Of a stretch of DNA of 64,000 bases, positions 1 through 10,869 are shown piece by piece. The translations under genes and the position numbers were made by a program. The first letter of the stretch is position 1, and each line of letters starts with the position of its first letter. The stretch comes from Vigna angularis (lineage: Eukaryota; Streptophyta; Magnoliopsida; Fabales; Fabaceae): the NCBI RefSeq assembly GCF_016808095.1, contig NC_068979.1:13070501-13134500 (forward strand), in the 5' to 3' direction. The notes beneath the pieces are model-generated. The model ran no database searches, was not told the origin of the DNA, and worked only from the letters and a program-made list of their open reading frames with translations.

Positions 1-601
1 TCAATGATCGTTTATACGCTTGTCTTGCGTTGTAGATTTGTTTAATCGTTGTGACATTTCGATCATTATTTTGTTTGAGGGTTAATAAAATATTTGCAGG
101 TGTAACTTTACTCTTTGTCATATCAATCAGTAATGACTGCTCACTCATATTTAACCTGTCAGCATAAGGATGTCCAACTAAAGTTTCAACCAACTCATGG
201 TTGTGATGTCCACACATCACCTTCAACACCCATCCATCATCGTCTGAACATGGTTTACCCTTTAATCTAAACGGGCACTCACATTTACGAGTGTCGTATA
301 CACTAGGCACCGCATGGGCTTTGTATTTCTGATATTTCCCTCCTCTTTCACATCCAAGTATGATGAACGTTTTTCTTCCCCGTACACTAGTAGTTATATC
401 AGATCTTACTATTACCACAACAAATCCTAAATCATAAGCCATCCCTCTTACCCAATCAATTAAGTGCTCCTGTGAACGAAATATTTCATTTGTGGTAAAT
501 TTATTTGTCAAATCTCCCTCTCCAACTTTGCCAATGAATGAAGAGAAATCGGATATTAAACTAGAACCAACTTGAGAATCCATATGAAGATATTCATCCA
601 T
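1..601 (-). CDS. MULE/FAR1-type transposase, N-terminal part, cut by window edge
   Basis: The minus strand is open from an ATG at 601-599 for 200 codons and is still open at base 1, so the rest lies outside the window. Residues ~45-140 look like a FAR1-type DNA-binding domain (WRKY-GCM1 zinc-finger class): an acidic N-terminus, a conserved block beginning FRSQEHLIDWVRGMAYDLGF, then zinc-ligand candidates in the clusters KCECPF and CGHHNHEL. The following segment, with TKSKVTPANILLTLK and QIYNARQAYK, matches the linker before the MULE catalytic domain in mudrA/FAR1-like transposases. Such proteins bind their element's terminal repeats and catalyse cut-and-paste transposition. The catalytic DDE domain is not visible here. 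A domesticated FAR1/FRS gene is the alternative, but the MULE-like terminus 900 bp upstream favours a transposon gene. No stop or frameshift is seen in the visible part. Confidence 0.8.
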   Translation of the reverse strand, partial: MDEYLHMDSQVGSSLISDFSSFIGKVGEGDLTNKFTTNEIFRSQEHLIDWVRGMAYDLGFVVVIVRSDITTSVRGRKTFIILGCERGGKYQKYKAHAVPSVYDTRKCECPFRLKGKPCSDDDGWVLKVMCGHHNHELVETLVGHPYADRLNMSEQSLLIDMTKSKVTPANILLTLKQNNDRNVTTIKQIYNARQAYKRSL

Positions 602-960
602 TTTAAACAATAATCACCAATAAAATTATAATAAGTCTTATTAATATATTTAATAATTAATTAAACAAATATAAAAATATTAATATAATAAAATTATATA
701 TTTCATATAATTAAATTATAAATAATTTTTTATATAATTATAAAATTGTTAAAGAATACAAAAATCATAAATAAAAAATATATATTATACAAAAACCCTA
801 ACTATATATAACGTGCAAAATAAAAAAATCTAAATATATACTAATAACAGATCTTCAAAAATACATTATTAAAATAATCAAAATATATTCAAAAACAATA
901 TATCAAAAAATATAAATTACATTATTCAAATATCTCCAAAATTAATATAAAAAAACTGTA
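602..960. other. AT-rich upstream region of the transposase gene
   Basis: Very AT-rich non-coding DNA between the transposase start and the foldback. No ORF or clear TATA box stands out from the background composition. It presumably holds the promoter and 5' leader of the minus-strand gene. Confidence 0.5.
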
Positions 961-1120
961 AAATATAAATGTATAATCTTTAGACAGATGTGAGCATCCG
1001 TCAACGGATGTCAACATTCGTTTAAGGAGAAACGGATATCGACATCCATTTTCCCTTAAACAGATGTTGACATCCATTGACGGATGCTCACATCCGTCTA
1101 AAGATTATACGTTTATATTT
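961..1120. repeat. Long foldback with nested mini-palindromes
   Basis: The left arm 961-1027 and right arm 1054-1120 are 67-bp inverted repeats with about four mismatches, separated by 26 bp. Within the arms and loop there are about five smaller units built on GGATG-N4-CATCC (near 985, 1005, 1033, 1061 and 1081), each itself an imperfect inverted repeat. The structure sits between the transposase gene and the element terminus, so it is probably subterminal sequence of the MULE. It could also be an independent foldback insertion; no flanking duplication was resolved. Confidence 0.8.
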
Positions 1121-1499
1121 TAGGGTTTATTACGCACCTTCACGCCCAATATCTGAACCTGCACCTTCAAGCACCACCACACTGCACGACTGAGGATGAA
1201 TTGCTTCTACCACTTCCAATCTCACTAAGCACAAAGTCCACCACACTCTCACGTCACAATTCTATAAAAGAGAAGTGGAACGTGAGAGACAATCGAGGGA
1301 CGAGACGAAGAAGTGGAACGTTAGAGACAACGAGGGAAGAATGATAAAGAGAAAGAATGCGCTTCACGTAGAGAGAGTTTAAAAAATATTAACCCTAAAA
1401 TTTTAATAAGGGTAAAATAGGAATGAGAAAATAAAGAAAAGGGTAAAAGAGGAATGGGGTGGTGGAGGGAGCAAGTGGTGGTGGAGAGAGCAACACCCA
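1121..1499 (-). mobile_element. MULE-like terminal region, element running leftwards
   Basis: Read on the minus strand the outer end begins TTGGGTGTTGCTCTCTCC followed by CCACC-rich repeats. A closely similar terminus (TTGGGTGTTGCTCCCTCC) occurs at 63294 in plus orientation, so this is a recurrent element end. It lies upstream of the FAR1/MULE transposase gene, consistent with one terminal inverted repeat of that element. The partner end and the expected ~9-bp target duplication are outside the window. Confidence 0.5.
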
Positions 1500-2924
1500 A
1501 TTCTATATTGGAGAAATAATGATAAATATTAGAATTAAAATTTTTAATAACTAATACTTTTACTCTATTTATTTCTTAATTTTAATTAAGAAATTGTAAT
1601 TAAAATATTTGATGTAGTTGTAATTAACCGATATAATGTCGATGTTGATTGATATTGAGTAACTAATTGGAGGAGAAAATATTGTTCTAGTTACTTGACA
1701 TCATCTTAATACAAACTAAATTGATGTAATTATTTCAAGAAAACATTTTCTCCATATATGTGTACACTTATATTTATAGACAAAAATATATTCTAGATAT
1801 ACTTTGTTATTTTTGAAGTATATTTTCTAGTTCACCACCGTCATTAAATATTAATAACTATTTTAGGTTCAAGAGTAAAATGTTTTTAAATTACAATAAT
1901 AAAGCTCGTACACCAAATATTTGAAATCAAAATCATTTTAAAAAAAAAATACAGGTGCCAAAAATTATTTAACACTAAATTTTTCTTCAAAACTTTAGCA
2001 GTTTAAAAATGTAGAAATACCTCAATAGATACTCCATTAATTATTAATATAAAAATACCTCAATAGATATTTTCTTTCAAAATTAGTTATAGTTATTTTC
2101 AAATGTTGTGGATACTATATGTACTTACGAAGTCAAACATATACTATGAAGATAAGTTTTATAGATTGTTTTTTGTTTTTATATGTCAAGTGACTTTTTT
2201 TTCCGTCACTCGTTTCCCGTAAATGAATGATGTTGTATTTACAAAAGACACTTGATGATGTAAATTTGAATCTAAATTATTTACTTCGATGATAACAATT
2301 GATGATATAAAATTGAACGTAAATTATTTATCTCGATGTATGTATTATTTATAGGATAATTAAAGATTTGTAGGTCCTCACTTTAAGGATCTGGATGTGA
2401 CCCATTTACCTTTGGTTCAAATTATGCTAAGTTAAAGAGTAACACGATAGTAGAGTTTGACATACTAATTTATAATCGAAATAGTAAGAGGTCAGCTTGT
2501 GGTCAGGTTAGAAGAGGTTGGCTGAGTTATGGCCATGTAGCTTAGGTCGTGCACAGTACACCAACTCCACAGTCCTTTCATGACTTGAGGGCATGAAAAA
2601 GACTTTTAGTAAAATAGTTATAGTTGGCTATCGGTTTACAAAACATGATACTAAAAACAAATACTTGGTAGTCGTCTTGTATTGCAGAACAAATAAAAAG
2701 AAAGCGCTTGCAACGAAGCCTAAGATATTATTATTCACAAGTTGCATTTCACTTAAGTGACAAGTATATTGTTCAAGTGAAACAGATTGTATGTGTTTAA
2801 AAGGTGACATGTTTCTATTTTTGTACATGTGATATGTCATGGATAAAATGTTAGACTAATTATATATGCTTTGAAAAATATAGACTTAATGATGAGATAC
2901 ATGTTAGGTCTATCGAGGAGAAGG
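1500..2924. other. AT-rich intergenic DNA
   Basis: No supported gene. A degenerate direct repeat of about 40 bp occurs around 2251-2289 and 2301-2339. Small ORFs near 2628-2840 show no recognisable domain and look like chance. Confidence 0.5.
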
Positions 2925-3494
2925 TTTACCAGGAAGACACAAACACCAATAAGACTTGAACTCAACCGTATAAGGGATTGAATCCACTTTCTACCTAAAA
3001 CCTTAAGGCAATGGGTTAATGGGTCTTTCACCTTTATATAGTGCTATACTTTCTCATTTCTATCCAATATGGGACTTAGACTCATACTTGTATTCCGAAC
3101 AATCTCTCCCTCAAGGGTGAGTCCCTTCCACATAGGTACACTCCCCCTCCAACGGAAGCATTCCAACCAACTACAATGACAAGTAGTCATTTCCAACCGT
3201 TGTTCATCTTAACGAGACTTGCTTACCTGAATACCCTTTGCTATGAAGACTTTCAATATAAGGATCATTATACTCGTCTGAGCCGGTCACCAAGACAAAC
3301 CTAGCTCTAATACCACTGTTACCGGGGAGACACAAATACCAATGACATTTGAGACTAACCATATAAGGGATTGACAACACTCTTTACCCAAAACCTTAAG
3401 GCAATGGGTTAATGGGTCTTTCACATTTTTATAGTGCTCTAGTTTCTCATTTTTATCCAATGTGAAGCTTAAACTCACACTTGAATTCCCAACA
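2925..3494 (-). mobile_element. TRIM (terminal-repeat retrotransposon in miniature)
   Basis: Two ~178-bp direct repeats in minus orientation, 5' LTR 3317-3494 and 3' LTR about 2925-3101, flank a ~215-bp non-coding interior. The 5' LTR begins TGTTGGGAAT and ends GGTAACA. One base inside is a primer binding site, minus-strand TGGTATTAGAGC at 3304-3315, matching the initiator-Met tRNA site TGGTATCAGAGC with one change. A purine run (AGGGAGAGA) precedes the 3' LTR. Short LTRs, PBS, PPT and no coding capacity define a TRIM. No clear 5-bp TSD was found. Confidence 0.75.
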
Positions 3495-3590
3495 ATACAT
3501 GATATGGTGTATGCATAACAAATTTTCTTTTTGAGTGATTATTCGTGGGTTATGGATAGTAAATGGATAACCTGTCTAATGTATATCTAT

Positions 3591-3594
3591 GATG

Positions 3595-3643
<49 letters not shown>
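3591..3643. repeat. (TA)n microsatellite
   Basis: An almost pure TA dinucleotide run at the left margin of the adjacent MITE. Confidence 0.9.
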
Positions 3644-3645
<2 letters not shown>

Positions 3646-3647
3646 CT

Positions 3648-3891
3648 GTTAACTTATGTAATTTCTTAAAGTGTACAAGATTTTAGTTGAAAAAAAATTT
3701 CCATTCACAAAAAAATACATACTTTAAACATAGGAGTATTTTAATAATTTTTAATTTTAATTTAAAAAAAATAAAAAATAAATCATAAATTATTCAGATA
3801 CCCTTAACCTTAAAACTTATCCATAATATATGAGGGTAAGCTTGTCAACTAAAATTTGGTACACTTTAAAAGGTTACATATATTAGAAAAC

Positions 3892-3893
<2 letters not shown>
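3648..3893. mobile_element. Small MITE with ~40-bp inverted ends
   Basis: The left end (3650-3692, containing TTCTTAAAGTGTACAAGATT) and the reverse complement of the right end (3848-3892, containing TTTTAAAGTGTACCAAATTT) are clearly related inverted repeats around an AT-rich ~160-bp core. The right half recurs at 60065-60160 (TCAACTAAAATTTGATACAC), showing that it is dispersed. It has no coding capacity, and (TA)n flanks obscure any TSD. Confidence 0.6.

Positions 3894-3986
<93 letters not shown>
3892..3986. repeat. (TA)n microsatellite, left flank of inverted-repeat element
   Basis: About 95 bp of uninterrupted TA immediately before the left terminus of the 3987-5459 element. A matching TA run follows the right terminus. 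Confidence 0.95.
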
Positions 3987-3988
<2 letters not shown>

Positions 3989-4294
3989 TTTAATACCCTA
4001 TTTTGTCCCCAATTTTGCTCGAAAATGTCAAATTAGTCCATTTTTTAAAAAATGCGTCAATTACGTCCTCACTTAATAAAATTTGCATCAATCAAATCCC
4101 TTCCGTTAAATCCGTACAAACGGCGTTAATTATTTTTCTCTTTCTTCTGCTTTTTCTGTGCATGCAGCAGCTTTTTTTCTCTTTCTGCTATTCTTCTTCT
4201 CTCTGCTAAATTCCAAGCATTAAATTTTGAACTTCCATCAACCTTTTAATTCTGATTGTTAGCAGACATAATAATACTAATAAACTAAATTGTT

Positions 4295-4519
4295 ATGTTT
4301 ATCTTCCCTGTTGTGTTTACTCTGCAAACGGCCCCCTATTGTGAAAAGTTGCATAGTCCCAGAAAGTGTTGTCAGCAAATTTGTTTATTGGGCCACCAAC
4401 TCATGGATTTTCTTCTCTATTTTTATTCAGCGTCATATGTAGATAGAATAATAAAAGATATACATCCATCTGTCTGGTGTATAGATGAATTGAAGCGTCA
4501 TCTTGGTACCCAAGCATGA
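4295..4519 (+). pseudogene. Captured exon-like segment, unidentified
   Basis: An open stretch of about 70 codons inside the TIR element contains a cysteine-bearing segment (APYCEKLHSPRKCCQQICLL) followed by ASYVDRIIKDIHPSVWCIDE. It is flanked by pyrimidine-rich intron-like DNA. The biased sequence looks like decayed coding material rather than chance, and together with 4889-5092 it probably derives from one host gene. I do not recognise the family. Confidence 0.35.
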
Positions 4520-4888
4520 GTTGAAGAATTAATTACACTAAATGCATTCCCCCCCCCTCCCCCTCTTGTTCGTAAAAAAAATACTTTTTTCATCATAACT
4601 CTTATTTTTAAGATTGAATCTTTGTGGAATTACTAGGTATGCCAGAATTAAGTTTGTTCTACTTCCTTGTATTTCTGAACGAATCTTTCAGGATTTTTTT
4701 CGTAAGTTAGTTTGTTAATCTTGGAGAAAAATATCCACAACCTCCCCGCCCCGTCTCCCAGACTTTTTTTATGTACAACATTTAAATTTTATTTACTTGG
4801 TGTGCTTACATTGTTTGTGATTTACTTGCTTTCCTTCAGTGTATTTTATATATTAACAAAATAAGTTGTTTCATGTTCTATAGTTGAT

Positions 4889-5092
4889 GAGCATGATGAT
4901 GGAAAAGGAATGCATATAGTTGTTGTGGTTTTGCTGAGTGCTTTGGTCTCAATTATACTGATTCTTGGAGTGGTGGGTGCATACAAGTTTTGGGAAAAGA
5001 AGATTAGGGAACAGGACCAGGCTCGGCTTTTGAAGTTATTTGAAGATGATGATGAAATTGGGGACGAGCTGGGCCTTGGTAGAGTAATATGA
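4889..5092 (+). pseudogene. Captured terminal exon of a single-pass membrane protein
   Basis: The exon starts after a polypyrimidine/TATAG acceptor near 4883-4887 and stays open to a TGA at 5090-5092. It encodes a short acidic/histidine lead-in, a hydrophobic segment of ~22 residues (IVVVVLLSALVSIILILGVV), a basic juxtamembrane stretch (KFWEKKIREQDQARLLKLF) and an acidic tail ending ELGLGRVI. This is the layout of the C-terminus of a type I membrane protein with a short cytosolic tail. The parent gene was not recognised. An upstream promoter or start was not found. Confidence 0.5.
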
Positions 5093-5457
5093 AAAAACGA
5101 TAGCAAACAAACTTCGTCGTGCACCATTATACGTCCACCACAATTTTCTTTATGAAACGACGAAGAAAGAATAGCAGAACAATTAAGCATATGATGTCAG
5201 AACAATTCTTATAATTGGTAGAAGAGAGAAGAAGAATAGCAGAAGAGAGAAAAAAAGTTGTTGCTTGCACAGAAAAAGCATAAAACACAGAAAAAGCAGA
5301 AGAAAGAGAAAAATAATTAACGCCGTTTGTACGGATTTAACGGAAGGGATTTAATTGATGCAAATTTTATTAAGTGAGGACGTAATTGACGTATTTTTTA
5401 AAGGATGGACTAATTTGACATTTTCGAGCGAAACTAGGGACAAAATAGGGTATTATA

Positions 5458-5459
<2 letters not shown>

Positions 5460-5519
<60 letters not shown>
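5460..5519. repeat. (TA)n microsatellite, right flank of inverted-repeat element
   Basis: About 60 bp of TA directly after the right terminus, the partner of the tract at 3892-3986. Confidence 0.95.
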
Positions 5520-5523
<4 letters not shown>

Positions 5524-5677
5524 CTTGTGTTATCTTAATATCATTAGTTTTACCTCACTTCACTTGTTAATTTTTAAAGAAATTTAAATTTAAAAAACGT
5601 TTCATATTTATGCATTATATGAATTGAAATTGAACTAAATTATTTGATATTTGCATGCATGCTTTAAAAATATACAT
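5520..5677. other. AT-rich target DNA of E1, ending in TSD copy
   Basis: Short AT-rich segment with no gene. Its last five bases, TACAT (5673-5677), are the left target-site duplication of the 26-kb E1 element. Confidence 0.7.
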
Positions 5678-8077
5678 TGTAACATCCTAAAAATATAGCT
5701 ATAAACTATATTTAAGAGTCCTTACATTTACAATAAAATAGAACAGTTACAGGAAATAAAATTGACTTACAGTTATCCTAAAATAACCATAAATTTAAAA
5801 CTTACAAAAAAAATCCTACACTGATACAAACCGTAAGAACAAACCGAACGGTCATACAAGAGATGTATCAACCGAACGGTCCTAACCTAATGGGTTGAAG
5901 ACTCCTCGCTCAGCACCTGCTCTAGAGAAAGCCTCTTCACACTCTGCTCACACCCACAGGGTGATAATTGCAAGGACACATACGACCGAACGGACAACAT
6001 GACAAGACAGGAAAAACAAGGGTAAGCTAGTGTAATTTAATTCACCATGTTAACATGCAATTCAGACAAACATATAATACAATCATACATGTACAGAAAT
6101 CATACAATCATGTTATAACCGATACTTTACTCTGACTGTCCGGACTAGTATGAATATGTAGTTATGGCCGTTCTTGCACTAGTGGAAAGGTAAACTGAAA
6201 ACCTGACGAATACCACAACTGGAAACCCAAGCCGCCACACAAGGGTAGCCCTTCATCCCTCACTATAGTTGGAAACCCAAGCTACAACATGAGTTTAGTC
6301 TGTTATTCTCACCACATGCGTCACCATTCTCTACTTGAGACTCGGTAACCATTAGAATGTCAGGATGAACACCAAAACTGAGTTTCCCATATTCATACTT
6401 AACAAAATCAATAACCATCCACGAGATATTCCTCCTTGGAATACTCTTACACATCCATATTACAAATATCATATCATACTCTCAAATTGCCACCATTATG
6501 ATAATGAATACATAAGCCATCAAAGCAACTAAAATATATATATATATATAAATATAAGCTGAACAGAAAATCACCATATACATATAAACAATACCGAACA
6601 CCCTGTGAATGTTGGTGACCGAACGGTCTCTCACTACCTAAAGAACAGAACCGAACGTCTATAATAGACAAGACCTAACAATTGACCGAGTACTGGCAAA
6701 GGCCGACTACTAGGGAAAGTCCAACATTATATTAAAGTTGAGTACTAAAACTAGGTTGAATACCAAGACTAAACCGAATGCTAGTATAAGACCGAACGCT
6801 AACTCTAGCATAACTGCTAGTATAAGACCGAGCGCTACCAAGAACGAGCGCTAGTACGAGACCGAGCACTACCAAGAAACCACCCACACACCTAAGACCG
6901 AACGGTCATGAACGGGTAAGACTAAAGAGACCAAACCCAGTTAATGACAGAGTACCTGAACATGGCCGAGCGGCCAATCAGCATATGACCGAGCGGACCG
7001 ATCGCTATGACTACCGAATACTAGTGTATGACCAAACGCTAGTATAAGACCTAATCGTTAATGTATGACCGAACGCTATATTCAGTCAAATACTACTAAA
7101 ACCGAACGCTAATACATAGTACTACTAATAACGAACGCTAAACGTAGTACGACTAAGAACGAACGATAATACCAACCCGAAGGATGCCGAGGTCGCAAAC
7201 GAGTACTTTTAAAACTAAACATCAATACTAAACCGAAAAACACTAAGCCAGAATATCACTACGAAACCGAATACCGCTAAGCCCAATTACCTGACCTGAT
7301 CGAGCGTTCAACAACGAGCGCTCGACTTTCTACATAATTCTACAGATCTTCTGCATAATGAAATACACACTAGAATTTACCAAAATTGAAAATTTTTCAA
7401 CCCAGAATATTCCTTCCAAGATAGATATAATCTACAACTCAACAATCACAACATTTAACATGTAAACAGCACACACCAACAATGGAAAATATCAAATCAT
7501 TCAATTTTACACACATGCATAATCATCAAACAACATTTTCATACATAGTAAATCATAATTAAATTAACTAGCTTCCCTTACCTCTTAACTAGACCGAAAG
7601 CTCAAAGTTGCAGAAACTCGCTCACCCCCAGAAATCCTAGAAATATATGGTTCACCGATTTATGAAAATAAACCAACCAAAAGACCATAAATGTGATCAG
7701 AATTTAAGAGAAGAAGATGATAAATACATGCAATCAGAAACTTGGGTTGTATGTGCCAGAAAACAGAATTTCTAAGAAGAAGAACTTACCAACTCAAACA
7801 ACCACTCTATCGGTTCGAAAGAAAGTTCTTGACACTAAGAAAGATTAATCACGACCTGATTGATGATCAGATGAACAAAAAGTAAGAATTTCTAGAGAGA
7901 ATTTAGAGAAAAGGAGGAGAAAAGAGGATTTTAGAAAGTTGGAGAAGAGATAGTGCATGCAGAAAGTGGAACGTTATTTGAAATTTTCATTTAAATACTA
8001 CCGTCAAAATCGAACGGTCCACTCTCTTGCAGACACCTGTCTTCCACTAACCTACTTAAATTTCCTGAGTTCTCACA
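5678..8077 (-). repeat. E1 3' LTR (left copy)
   Basis: Bounded by TGTAACATCC at the left and CTCACA at the right, i.e. TG...CA on either strand. It matches 29214-31693 through its length with scattered substitutions and small indels. Most of 5820-7320 consists of variants of ACCGAACG/ACCGAGCG spaced irregularly, including the near-palindrome GACCGAACGGTC. Confidence 0.9.
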
Positions 8078-8739
8078 TTCTACCCATCAACAAAAATTTT
8101 CGTCCTCAAAAGTTATGTTTACCAGAGAACAGATGAGAGAACAATTCCCTCATGACATTTTCAAATTTCAAGGTAGAGGTACCTATTCTCCTATCCCAAA
8201 CAACCTTAACTAGACTGATGGATTTTCCTCTAAGTTACTTAGGTAGGCTCTTCACTAAGTTGATTGTCTGCATCTCGACTGAATGATCATGTTGGAGTAA
8301 GGGTCGAATGGTGATGGGAAATAAGGAAACCGAATGATAATGCTTAAATAAAGGGGCCGTAAGGCTGAAGGGAGGAGCAAAAGGTCATGTTAATACCGAA
8401 CAGTGTAAAGTTAATATTAGAGGGTCACAAGTCTGTTAGGAGAGAATGAAATCGTGGAAAAGTTTGTTAGTTGTTTAGGGAAGAGAGAGAATATAAATAA
8501 TTGCTGAGTGGGTCGAAGAAAAGTATTAGATATTTTAGGTTTAGGGTAGAGACTGGACCTCTTGCCCAATGGAAGAAACGAGGCTTCCTAGGGATCGTTA
8601 ACTAGCATTCTCTTCTTTTCTTTACACTACAGATTCAATAAAATACATATACATACAGTATATTTTACTACTGTTGAGCGAGTGAGTGCGTAGAGAATTC
8701 ACAATTTAGATTTCCTGAGTAAAGAAACCTAAAAGGTAG
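8078..8739 (-). other. E1 internal 3' region, decayed
   Basis: Just inside the 3' LTR the minus strand shows TTTTGAGGACGAAAATTTTT, the usual end of gypsy pol in many plant elements, then the purine-rich GATGGGTAGAA before the LTR. The rest has no continuous reading frame and is probably the degraded end of pol plus untranslated DNA. Confidence 0.5.
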
Positions 8740-9116
8740 TACCTCATCCCTGACTCCTAAATGATCCAATACACACGTCCGTACAGATCTTCAAGTGTTT
8801 GGATCGTCCTCTCATTATTGGTCGTTCCTCTGGTAATGATAAGCTGAACAAATCCGCAACTAGCTACCCAATTCATTCTAAAGTGACTGCCAAAACCAAA
8901 AGGTGAACCTGGAATCCCTGTCTGAAATGCTACTAGACGGCCCTCCAAGCAATCGAACCAGTTCTCTACTGTAGAATTGAACCAATCTTTGACATTGGCT
9001 TCTCAAACTGATAACCACAAAGTAAGCATTCTTGGTCAACCTGTCCTTAACAACTCAAATAACATTATGGCCTTTTGACCGAACGGGAGAGGTGAGTGAC
9101 TAAGTTCCTGGTAATT
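8740..9116 (-). pseudogene. E1 integrase remnant
   Basis: Across shifted frames the minus strand contains recognisable gypsy integrase pieces: a segment like NAYFVVISL (RNase H-fold start), then SDRDSRFT around the second catalytic Asp, then ERTIQTLEDL containing the position of the catalytic Glu. At least one frameshift and several stops separate them. The first catalytic Asp region and everything N-terminal is gone, because an Athila-family LTR begins at 9117. The enzyme joined retroelement cDNA to host DNA; this copy cannot work. Confidence 0.7.
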
Positions 9117-10396
9117 TGATAACGGTTGAAAAATCGTTGTTTTTATACTTAATTTTGATATTGAAAACAACCTTTATGACTTAGAAATTAGCTTGAAATC
9201 ATGTTTTTACTTAAGTTTTGGAAATAAGAGAGTTGGATGGGTTTTATGCTTGGTTTTCCTTGTTTTGGTAGGAATTAAGAGGAATTAGATGAAAGAAGTT
9301 GAAGTAGTAAGGAGCTGGACTCAGGAAAGGAAGTAAAAATGCCAAAAGAAGAGCTGCATTCACCGTTGAGCGCTACTACTTTTACCGCTGAGCGGCATTC
9401 TGAAGTACCACAGTCACCGTTGAGGGCTAAAACTACAGCTGAGCGTCAATTTTAAGAGCCGCACTTACCGCTGAGCGCCAAAAGTGCCGTTGAGCGCCAT
9501 TTAATTGGGCTTGGGCCTATTTTCTGTAATTTTTAATAAACTATATAAGGGTTTAGTCAACCTAGGATTGGTATCTTTGGACAGAAAGAGGCGAAATCAC
9601 ACTTTCTTCACCCCTTGGAGGCGGATTTTGGATGCGGAAGCTCCTTTCTTCAAATTATAGGGTTCTATCTTTCATTCTTTTCATTATTTTCATCTAGTTT
9701 CACCATGTCTATGGTGAACTAAACCTCCATTGTTGTTGGGGAACCGATGTAATCCTTTGAAACTCTCATGTATTGAATTGGTTCTATATTTTATATACTT
9801 TGCTTCCTTAATTGTTAGGGTTTTTCCTCTTTACTCTATGCATGCTTTGTTTAACTCATTCAATTGCATGATCATTGGAGTTATCTATATGGACACATAT
9901 ATGTAAATCTAGAACTGGGGAAATTCTCCCGGAAGCAATATTACCTAGACATAGGAATAGGAGAATTGGTTGCCTTTAAGCTTTTGTGCGAATGTAATGC
10001 ATGAATAATTGCTAGGGAGACAAGACATTGTAAACTAGTGATTAGGAGTAGGCTTTCTTCACCGAGAATCAAGTTTAAGGTAAATTAGAAAGTGGCATTA
10101 ACATTAATGAAGAAAGATGAATTCATGAATCCATGAGAGTGGATAGGATAAATTGGAAACCCCAACAACATCATCATTCTATATTTTACATCAATCTCTT
10201 TTACTTCTTTCAATCCAATTGATCAAAAACTTGCGTTCATGTTTATTTTCCGCAATCCAAACACAATAATTTCGTGTACAAGTCTAATTTAATCAAGAAA
10301 TCATATAACTATCTAGGCCGTGAGTCATTTGGGAAACGATACTTGGTCTTACCATTTTATTATTACTTTATACGATTCGATACACGTGAGGCAACA
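9117..10396 (+). mobile_element. Athila-family solo LTR, copy A (no TSD)
   Basis: It begins TGATAACGGTTGAAAAATCG and follows the other family members through the GCTGAGCGG-rich part, a TATATAAG box and the CCGTGAGTC segment, ending near GGCAACA at 10391-10396. The sequences outside (TAATT left, CCAGA right) do not match, unlike copies B and C. It lies exactly where E1 protease, RT and RNase H should be. Confidence 0.75.
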
Positions 10397-10864
10397 CCAG
10401 AAAGTAATACGCTCACTCAACCACTACTGAACATCTATCTCACATGATAGATGTCCGAACTAAACCAATTGTTGGTGTGGACATCACTAGATCAAGCAAC
10501 AAACAATTACTGGGAATAAAATTACCTGAATCGGTCGCTTCTACACTTGACAAGGTGTAAACTCTTCCTTGAGCTTAAGATTTGGCACCTCCTCTTGGCT
10601 GAAATCTTTCTACTGAAAGGTTTTGAGTAATTGCTCGCCTACCCAAACGACAATCTTTCTCCAAATGACTTTCACTCCTGCATCGATAACATCTCTTGTT
10701 TTCTCTTGATTGCGGACAAACTGATTTCAAATGAGGTCCCCCACAGTTGTAACAACTTATGGACCTATGCTGCCTCGAATGACTACTGGAACCTGATGAC
10801 TGTGCGGAAGAACCCCTGGATCTAGAATAGAAAGAAAAATGCCGAGAATAAGTAACTCTTCTAG
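10397..10864 (-). pseudogene. E1 gag C-terminal part with two zinc knuckles
   Basis: The minus strand encodes a Ser/Arg-rich linker and two nucleocapsid zinc knuckles: CYNCGGPHLKSVC (about 10717-10755) and the canonical CX2CX4HX4C CYRCRSESHLEKDC (10656-10697). The frame then runs into the presumed start of protease, where it is broken. These knuckles bind and package element RNA. The segment continues directly into the gag core at 12960 once the solo LTR inserted at 10870 is ignored, as the TSD GTCCT shows. Part of an inactive element. Confidence 0.7.
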
Positions 10865-10869
10865 GTCCT

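Larger units (their letters stand above)
3987..5459. mobile_element. TIR element with captured exons, inserted in a (TA)n tract (Pack-MULE-like)
   Basis: The left TIR (3987-~4212) begins GGTTTAATACCCTATTTTGT. The right TIR (~5213-5459), read inverted, begins GGTATAATACCCTATTTTGT, and the two stay about 95% alike for roughly 225 bp. Both ends abut (TA)n, so the target was probably a TA microsatellite and the TSD is hidden in it. The interior encodes no transposase; it carries gene-like exons instead. Long TIRs plus captured gene sequence resemble Pack-MULEs, while the (TA)n targeting resembles rice Micron elements. Superfamily assignment is therefore inference. Confidence 0.75.

Noticed and set aside
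5355..5570. ORF reading YIYIYIYI
   Set aside because: Translation of the (TA)n tract plus TIR sequence.
8757..8948. Stand-alone 63-codon gene
   Set aside because: The segment is part of the decayed E1 integrase (ERTIQTLEDL motif), not an independent gene.
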